Shown: piece by piece, positions 34,679 to 38,984 of the stretch
Layout: each line of letters opens with the position of its first letter
Position numbering within the stretch: position 1 is the stretch's first letter
Origin: an uncultured Aeromonadales bacterium
Lineage (GTDB): Bacteria > Pseudomonadota > Gammaproteobacteria > Enterobacterales > Succinivibrionaceae
DNA: 38,984 bases
Direction of reading: 5' to 3'
NCBI GenBank assembly: GCA_902776275.1
Contig: CACYPI010000015.1
Coordinates: 1-38,984, forward strand
Position numbers and translations under genes: made by a program
The notes under the pieces: model-generated
Database searches by the model: none
Told to the model about the DNA's origin: nothing
Seen by the model: only the letters and a program-made list of their open reading frames with translations

Positions 34679-36070
34679 TTATGTCGCCTTTGGCTTCAGG
34701 GCCTTGCGGCTTGAGGCAAGCCCCCTCAGGCAGAAGCACAGCCCGGCAATCCCGAGCGCAGTTGAGATCATGAAGGAGATGCCAAGCGATCCCTGGAGCT
34801 CCTCAAGGTACTTGAAGCTCCTTGCAGGGGCGGCGAGGGTGAGCGCGAACACCGCACTCACCAGCGCCATGCACAGCGACATCCCGGCGTTGCGGGTCAT
34901 CGACTGCAGCGCCGAGACGAGCGCGAAGCGCGAGCGGTCGACGCTGTTCATGACGATGGTGGTGTTGGGCGCCGAGAAGAGCCCGAAGCCGATGCCGCAC
35001 AGCGCCTGCCCCAGGAAGAGCACCTCCATGGGCGAGGAGGCGGTGAGCCTTGAGAACACGAAGGTGCCGATGGTGGACAGGCTCATGCCGGCGGTGACTA
35101 TGGCGTTGGGGCTCACCTTGGTCGCAAGCTTCCCCGAGAAGGGGGAGACCAGGCACTGCAGCCCCGGCTCGATGATCATGATGAGCCCTGCCTCCATCGC
35201 GCTGAAGCCGCGCAGCAGCTGCAGGTGCATCGAGAGCAGCAGCGCGATGGCGAAGGTCGCCATGTAGTTGCAAAGCGACGCCCCGAGCGCGCAGCCGAGC
35301 ACCGGGTTCTCCCACAGAAGCGTGATCCTCATGAACGGGTGCTTCGAGCGCTGCTCGAGGGCGAAGTACCAAGCGATGAGCGCGACTCCGGCGCCAAGCT
35401 GGGCGAGCATGATCATGCCGGCGTTGAGGCGCTCGAGAGAGTAGAAGAAGAGCACTAGCCCCGCGCAGGCAAGCGCCATCTTGAAATAGGGGTAGTAGGT
35501 GGTGTTGGGGCGGTCTGCCTTGATGTGCAGCGACATCGCAACGGCGATGAGGTTCAGCGAGGCCGAGATCAGGAACATGCTCCGCCAGCCCAGGGTGACG
35601 GTGAGCATACCGCCTAAGCTCGGGGAGAGCGTGAGTCCTGCGTAGACCGAGGCTACCGACAAGCCGATGGCCGCGCCGCGCCTCTCCCTTGGGATGTTGT
35701 CGCTGAGCACGGCGGTCGCCGTCGCGAAGATCACTGAGTTCACGCATCCCTGCACGGCGCGCGCGGCCACGAGGATCCAGAAAGTGGGCGAGAGCGCCAC
35801 CGCGATCGCAGCGAACGCGGCGGCCGCAGCGCCCATCGTGTAGGTCCTGCGGTAGCCCAAGCGGTTGGCAAGGGCCGAGGAGGGCAGCAGGAACGCCGTC
35901 ACCGAGATCACGTAGGCCGAGATGGCGTAGGTGATGTACTCGGGGTTTACGGAAAACTCCCGCGAGATCGCGTCGACCGCGATGTTGAGCGAGCTCGACA
36001 TGAACGAGCTTGAAAACGAGGTGAGGCAGACTGATGCCAGCAGGAAGAAGCGCGTGTCCATGGATGGCAT
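34679..36070 (-). CDS. MFS transporter, DHA2 (EmrB/QacA) type
   Basis: The 463-residue protein has about 14 membrane spans and MFS landmarks: the loop 2-3 motif LANRLGYRRTYTMG (about 67-80), ARAVQGCVNSVIFATA in span 4, and SVASVYAGLTLSPSLGGML in span 5, the motif-C antiporter signature region of drug exporters. The 14-TM drug:H+ antiporter group exports drugs, dyes or bile-like compounds, but the ligand is unknown. It is divergent from the YfcE-like gene with 107 nt between. GAAAGG precedes ATG 36070; an in-frame ATG at 36061 is an alternative. No regulator gene is adjacent. Confidence 0.87.
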   Translation of the reverse strand: MPSMDTRFFLLASVCLTSFSSSFMSSSLNIAVDAISREFSVNPEYITYAISAYVISVTAFLLPSSALANRLGYRRTYTMGAAAAAFAAIAVALSPTFWILVAARAVQGCVNSVIFATATAVLSDNIPRERRGAAIGLSVASVYAGLTLSPSLGGMLTVTLGWRSMFLISASLNLIAVAMSLHIKADRPNTTYYPYFKMALACAGLVLFFYSLERLNAGMIMLAQLGAGVALIAWYFALEQRSKHPFMRITLLWENPVLGCALGASLCNYMATFAIALLLSMHLQLLRGFSAMEAGLIMIIEPGLQCLVSPFSGKLATKVSPNAIVTAGMSLSTIGTFVFSRLTASSPMEVLFLGQALCGIGFGLFSAPNTTIVMNSVDRSRFALVSALQSMTRNAGMSLCMALVSAVFALTLAAPARSFKYLEELQGSLGISFMISTALGIAGLCFCLRGLASSRKALKPKAT

Positions 36071-36177
36071 TGTAGCCTTTCATCCCCCAGGGCGCATGCG
36101 ACCGGCCGTCCGCGCCGCGCGAGGAAATTGTAAGATTGATGCAGGAAAAACACCGGCGCTTTAAGGGGGAACATGAG

Positions 36178-36768
36178 ATGCGCTACCTGATACTCTCCGA
36201 CATCCACGGCGGCAATTACGAGCTCAAGGAGGCTTTGAGCTACTTTGGAAAGCTCAAGTGCGACTTCCTGATCCTGCTTGGGGATCTCCTAAACCACGGG
36301 CCGCGCAACCGCGTCCCGGGCGACTACGATCCGATGGAGGTGGCCCCGCAGCTTGAGCAGTACAAGGAGAGGATCATCGCGGTGCGCGGCAACTGCGACA
36401 GCGAGGTTGACCAGATGGTCTTCCCGTTCCCTTGCACCGCGCCCTACGGCTGGGTGCTCGTCCCGTTCGAGGACCGGGTGATCAGGGTGCTCCTGACCCA
36501 CGGGCACCTCTACCGCTATTCATCTGACGACGAGCGCGAGCGCATGGGGCTGCGCCGCGGCGACATCGTGCTCTCCGGGCACACCCACGTAAGCGGAATC
36601 TTCACGATGCCAAGCGGCGTGGTGAACGTGAACCCAGGCTCCACCACCATCCCCAAGGGCGGGACCAAGGCCGGGTTCGGGTTCATGGATGAGCGCGGGA
36701 TCCAGCTCTTCGCGCTGGACGGATCGAGCGTCGCGGAGCTTGCGTTCTCATCGCTGCCCAGGCCTTGA
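36178..36768 (+). CDS. yfcE: Metallophosphoesterase, YfcE family
   Basis: The 196-residue protein has the full calcineurin-like metal set: SDIHGG (about 7-12), LLGDLLNHGPRN, VRGNCDSEVD, LLTHGHL and SGHTHVSG. YfcE of E. coli is a manganese-dependent phosphodiesterase of the cytoplasm with unclear natural substrate. The ATG at 36178 is chosen because GGGGGA lies seven to eight bases upstream; an in-frame reading 42 nt longer lacks such a site and the family begins at the MRYLIL strand. No strong promoter is visible in the 107-nt gap shared with the MFS gene. Confidence 0.9.
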   Translation: MRYLILSDIHGGNYELKEALSYFGKLKCDFLILLGDLLNHGPRNRVPGDYDPMEVAPQLEQYKERIIAVRGNCDSEVDQMVFPFPCTAPYGWVLVPFEDRVIRVLLTHGHLYRYSSDDERERMGLRRGDIVLSGHTHVSGIFTMPSGVVNVNPGSTTIPKGGTKAGFGFMDERGIQLFALDGSSVAELAFSSLPRP

Positions 36769-36828
36769 GCGCGCAATGGGCCTCCAGATGAGAGGTCTGG
36801 CACAGATTGGACAATGCAGATTGGGTGA

Positions 36829-36851
36829 AGAGATCTGATCTCTGCTAAGAT
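36829..36851 (+). promoter_or_regulatory. Palindromic operator and -10 before the YhcH-like gene
   Basis: AGAGATC-T-GATCTCT (36829-36843) is a perfect 7+1+7 palindrome. It lies two bases before a -10 candidate TAAGAT (36846-36851), with a -35 candidate TTGGGT at 36821-36826. The layout predicts a repressor occluding the promoter. A small hairpin GCAGT-CAA-ACTGC follows in the leader. Confidence 0.5.
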
Positions 36852-36886
36852 TCCTGCAGTCAAACTGCTTTTGGAGATACAAACAC

Positions 36887-37339
36887 ATGTTCGCATCATC
36901 AATCGATCTCGCCGAGAAGTACGACTACCTCGATCCGAAGTTCAAGGCCGCCTACAAGTGGCTCAAGGACAACGACGTCACCAAGATGAAGGATGGCCGC
37001 TACGACATCGTCGACGGCGTGTTCGCCCTGGTCCAGCGCTACAAGACCGTGCCGCTTGCCAAGGCGAGGTTCGAGGCACACAAGGACTACTTCGACATCC
37101 AGTACCTCGCCGAGGGCGAGGAGACCTTCGGGGTCGCGCTGCTCAAGGACGCCAAGCTCAACGAGTCCAAGCCCGAGAACGACGTCTGGTTCTACGACAC
37201 CCCTGCCTTCTACACTCCTGTGAACCTCAAGAAGGGAGACTTCGTGGTCGTACCGCCTGAGGAGATCCACATGCCCCGCGCCGCTTACAACGGCAAGGAG
37301 ATGGACGTGGTGAAAGTCGTGGTCAAGGTCAAGCTCTGA
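36887..37339 (+). CDS. YhcH/YjgK/YiaL family protein
   Basis: The 150-residue protein is a single cupin-like beta-barrel of the YhcH/YjgK/YiaL (EbgC-like) family. Its central motif is FEAHKDYFDIQYLAEGEE, with a C-terminal VVVPPEEIHMPR segment; the His and Glu residues in these are the expected metal ligands. Members occur with sugar or sialic acid catabolic genes, and NanQ (YhcH) acts as an anomerase. The substrate here is unknown. GGAG eleven bases upstream supports the start. It is monocistronic, with its own palindromic control site. Confidence 0.87.
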   Translation: MFASSIDLAEKYDYLDPKFKAAYKWLKDNDVTKMKDGRYDIVDGVFALVQRYKTVPLAKARFEAHKDYFDIQYLAEGEETFGVALLKDAKLNESKPENDVWFYDTPAFYTPVNLKKGDFVVVPPEEIHMPRAAYNGKEMDVVKVVVKVKL

Positions 37340-37363
37340 TCCAAGACCATTTCAGTCTTAGAA

Positions 37364-37387
37364 GAAGGCAGCCGCAAGGCTGCCTTC
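37364..37387. terminator. Hairpin between convergent genes
   Basis: GAAGGCAGCC and GGCTGCCTTC form a perfect 10-bp stem with a GCAA tetraloop between the YhcH-like gene and the oppositely oriented gene at 37429. No T-tract is present on either side, so it may rely on Rho or act only as a 3' stabiliser. Confidence 0.5.
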
Positions 37388-37428
37388 GTCGTAGATGGGG
37401 CAGGGTGATTGCGCGGCGCAATCTAGGA

Positions 37429-37815
37429 TCAGCGGTTTTGAAGCACCGCCTGGCACTTCTCGGAGAAGCTTTTCACATCCTCGAGATCGGAGCGCGAGAG
37501 ATCGGATTTCTCCTCGGCCTGCTTGACGCGCGAGAGCACCTGATCGAGCACGGCCGTGTCAGAGCAGTTCTTCAAGGTGACGTCGGGCACCGTGAAGCTT
37601 GAGGCTGCGGGGGATGCGGCGGCATCCTTGGATTGCGCGGCTGAGGCATCCTTTGGCGCGGCGCTGCCCTGCGCTGAAGCTGCGCCTTGGGCAGCGCTTT
37701 TCCCGCCTGCATCTGCCACACTCTGCGCTGGGGACCCTTGATCTTCTGCAAGGCAGGGCAGGGCGGCGCAGCAGAGCGCGGCTGCTGCGGCAAGGGCAAG
37801 GAATGAATGGTTCAT
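37429..37815 (-). CDS. Small Ala-rich exported protein, unknown function
   Basis: The 128-residue protein has a signal peptide (MNHSFLALAAAAALCCAA, cleavage near CLA-EDQ). A low-complexity Ala/Ser/Gln/Asp stretch (about 25-75) is followed by a small C-terminal domain (about 76-128) with two cysteines, in LKNCSDTAV and SEKCQAVLQ, that could form a disulfide. AGGAGG lies six bases before the ATG at 37815; the longer in-frame reading has no such site. I recognise no family. Its composition resembles the extracytoplasmic stalks in the srf operon, which may only reflect genome style. Confidence 0.7.
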   Translation of the reverse strand: MNHSFLALAAAAALCCAALPCLAEDQGSPAQSVADAGGKSAAQGAASAQGSAAPKDASAAQSKDAAASPAASSFTVPDVTLKNCSDTAVLDQVLSRVKQAEEKSDLSRSDLEDVKSFSEKCQAVLQNR

Positions 37816-37855
37816 CGTTTCCTCCTCTTGGTGATGAGAGGATCTTAGCCCCGTC

Positions 37856-38272
37856 TTAATCGCGCGAGAAGAGCTGCCTGATGGCTGCGATTTTTGAGTA
37901 GAAGACATCCGCAGGAAGACTCTGCAGGTAGGCAGGCTTCTCCTGTAAGGGCATTGGACTTTCAGATTGTCCATTGCGCAAAGCTTCGATCCTGTCATGC
38001 GTCCAGCTGCGGCGCGCGCTGTCCACTGCATAGGCGTCTGCTAAGGCGGAGGCAATTCCCGTCAGGATGCCGGCGGCTGCAGAGGGGATCGAGGCGATGC
38101 CAAACCCGCTTGCAAAACCGGCCAGTGCCCCTGCCACCGCGACGCCGGCCATGTAGCCTGGGTTTTCCGAGGCAGGCTCGGCAAGATCGGCGCAAAAGCC
38201 GCCTGCAGCCCTTGCCAAAATAAGGATCCCGGTCCTGCGTGTGTCCTGTCCGTCGCAGACGCGGCTTCTCAT
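37856..38272 (-). CDS. Small hydrophobic protein, unknown function
   Basis: The 138-residue protein has a Gly/Ala-rich hydrophobic hairpin (about 40-80, including GVAVAGALAGFASGFG and AAAGILTGIASALA) of glycine-zipper character, flanked by charged ends. No signal peptide and no good ribosome-binding site are visible. It may be translated by coupling to the gene ending 24 nt upstream. A TTG directly before the ATG is an alternative start. No family recognised; the coding call is moderate. Confidence 0.5.
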   Translation of the reverse strand: MRSRVCDGQDTRRTGILILARAAGGFCADLAEPASENPGYMAGVAVAGALAGFASGFGIASIPSAAAGILTGIASALADAYAVDSARRSWTHDRIEALRNGQSESPMPLQEKPAYLQSLPADVFYSKIAAIRQLFSRD

Positions 38273-38296
38273 CAAGCCGGCTTGCTAATAAGCGCG

Positions 38297-38749
38297 TCAG
38301 CCTCCCGGGGGACTTATTCTCCCGTTCCAAAGCTCCAGCTCGGATGAGCGTACAGACTGCTCGTAGTAAAAGCCGCGCCTTAGGGCGCCGCCGATCCCGT
38401 CGAGGCCGCGTGAGCGCTCCTCGCGCATCTTGCCGCGCTTTAAAAACTCGCGTGTGCACCAGGAGAGGCCTTTTGGACTTGTGGATCGTAGAAAAGCGCA
38501 TCCTCGAGGGTTACGTAGTTGTTGAGCAATGACGTAGCGGCTTGAAGAGGCTATCTGCTGCAGGCTTGCCTGGTTTGCAACCTGGGCCGTGTCGTACTCG
38601 GGCAGAACGAAGAGATTTGCCGTTTCATTGGAAAAGCCGGAATTTGGCGACGGTCCTGAATGATGCTGTCCGTGCGGCAATGCCAAGGCGCACTGCCAGA
38701 GCAGCAGCAATGCTGCTGCGGCGGCTTTCGCGATGGCTGGCAGTTTCAT
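38297..38749 (-). CDS. Small exported protein, unknown function
   Basis: The 150-residue protein starts with a signal peptide (AKAAAAALLLLWQCALA, cleavage near ALA-LPH), followed by a His-rich HGQHH patch and a basic C-terminal half. Two cysteines lie at about 84 and 98. GAAGGG is 12 nt before the ATG at 38749, longer than usual; an in-frame ATG at 38761 abuts the same sequence. I recognise no family. It may be cotranscribed with the two minus-strand genes downstream. Confidence 0.55.
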   Translation of the reverse strand: MKLPAIAKAAAAALLLLWQCALALPHGQHHSGPSPNSGFSNETANLFVLPEYDTAQVANQASLQQIASSSRYVIAQQLRNPRGCAFLRSTSPKGLSWCTREFLKRGKMREERSRGLDGIGGALRRGFYYEQSVRSSELELWNGRISPPGG

Positions 38750-38894
38750 CAAAAGAGGCATCCCTTCGTCCAATTAGTTGGATGATACGGTGCCATCAAA
38801 ATTTTTTTTCAAAATTTTAATCACATTTATTTAATAAAGATCAAAATGTTGGGTGCTATTGCAAAGACTTCTGTCAAAAAAAGTTAAAAAACCT

Positions 38895-38922
38895 TTGACA
38901 GTGGGAATTAAATCTCTATAAT
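38895..38922 (+). promoter_or_regulatory. rRNA operon promoter with UP element
   Basis: A fully consensus TTGACA (38895-38900) and TATAAT (38917-38922) are 16 nt apart. The preceding 60 bases are A/T-rich with A-tracts (38874-38891), typical of an rrn P1 UP element. The predicted start is near 38929. Confidence 0.88.
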
Positions 38923-38928
38923 GCATTT

Positions 38929-38984
38929 CCGTTGTCGCAAGACACCGCCACCGCGAGCCGGTGGGTGGAAAAAGTTCTTTGAAA
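38929..38984 (+). other. Start of rRNA operon leader (16S gene beyond the window)
   Basis: The leader contains a small hairpin TGTC-GCAA-GACA (38934-38945), a GC-rich inverted repeat CCACCG/CGGTGG, and a boxA-like GTTCTTTGAAA at the window edge, the antitermination signal position upstream of 16S rRNA. No part of the mature 16S is visible. Confidence 0.65.

Noticed and set aside
31444..38984. Match of TTCTTTGAAA between the IS end and the rRNA leader
   Set aside because: A ten-base AT-rich coincidence. The leader copy fits a boxA-like element and has none of the flanking IS-end sequence.

Overview
The window is about 39 kb of GC-rich DNA from a proteobacterium. The best guess is a host-associated gammaproteobacterium, possibly Succinivibrionaceae-like. 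The grounds are an SrfA/B/C family locus, Lol-type lipoproteins, an E. coli-like YtfQRT-YjfF transporter and an rrn-type promoter at the right edge. This assignment is inference; no rRNA body is present to settle it.

Layout. Positions 1-906 hold a minus-strand RpiB/LacA/LacB-type sugar-phosphate isomerase with its own promoter and a LacI-type operator. Positions 1017-1557 are a tRNA operon: Lys(UUU), three identical Lys(CUU) and Val(UAC). It is followed by an MBL-fold hydrolase and cyclopropane fatty acid synthase (cfa). Positions 3790-22060 form one long plus-strand operon of 11 genes, built around srfB (Hsp70/actin-fold ATPase), srfC (P-loop GTPase-like) and srfA (bitopic membrane protein). 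Interleaved with these are a bitopic Ala/Gln-rich protein, a secreted vWA protein, an ABC ATPase and FtsX-like permease, a periplasmic FGE/SUMF1-fold protein, a bitopic protein with a C-terminal vWA domain, and two coiled-coil lipoproteins. Parts of it resemble the TagQRST/PpkA trans-envelope signalling set of type VI secretion, here wired to Srf proteins with no secretion genes in view. This is the most interesting system in the window.

Positions 22061-34560 are a sugar-uptake region: ytfQ-ytfR-ytfT-yjfF (furanose-type ABC importer), tctC-tctB-tctA (tripartite tricarboxylate-type transporter), an unknown secreted protein, a decayed IS with long inverted repeats, a minus-strand FGGY-family sugar kinase, and a divergent glucose-type PTS EIIA. 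Near-palindromic sites of the LacI/GalR type (core AAACGTTT) lie upstream of the isomerase, ytfQ, tctC and the kinase, so these units probably form one regulon. No LacI-type regulator is in the window.

Positions 34679-38749 hold a 14-TM MFS exporter, a YfcE-like phosphodiesterase, a YhcH/YjgK/YiaL protein behind a perfect palindrome, and three small minus-strand exported or hydrophobic proteins of unknown function. The last 200 bases carry an AT-rich upstream element, a consensus TTGACA-16-TATAAT promoter and a transcribed leader, almost certainly the start of an rRNA operon whose 16S gene lies beyond the window.
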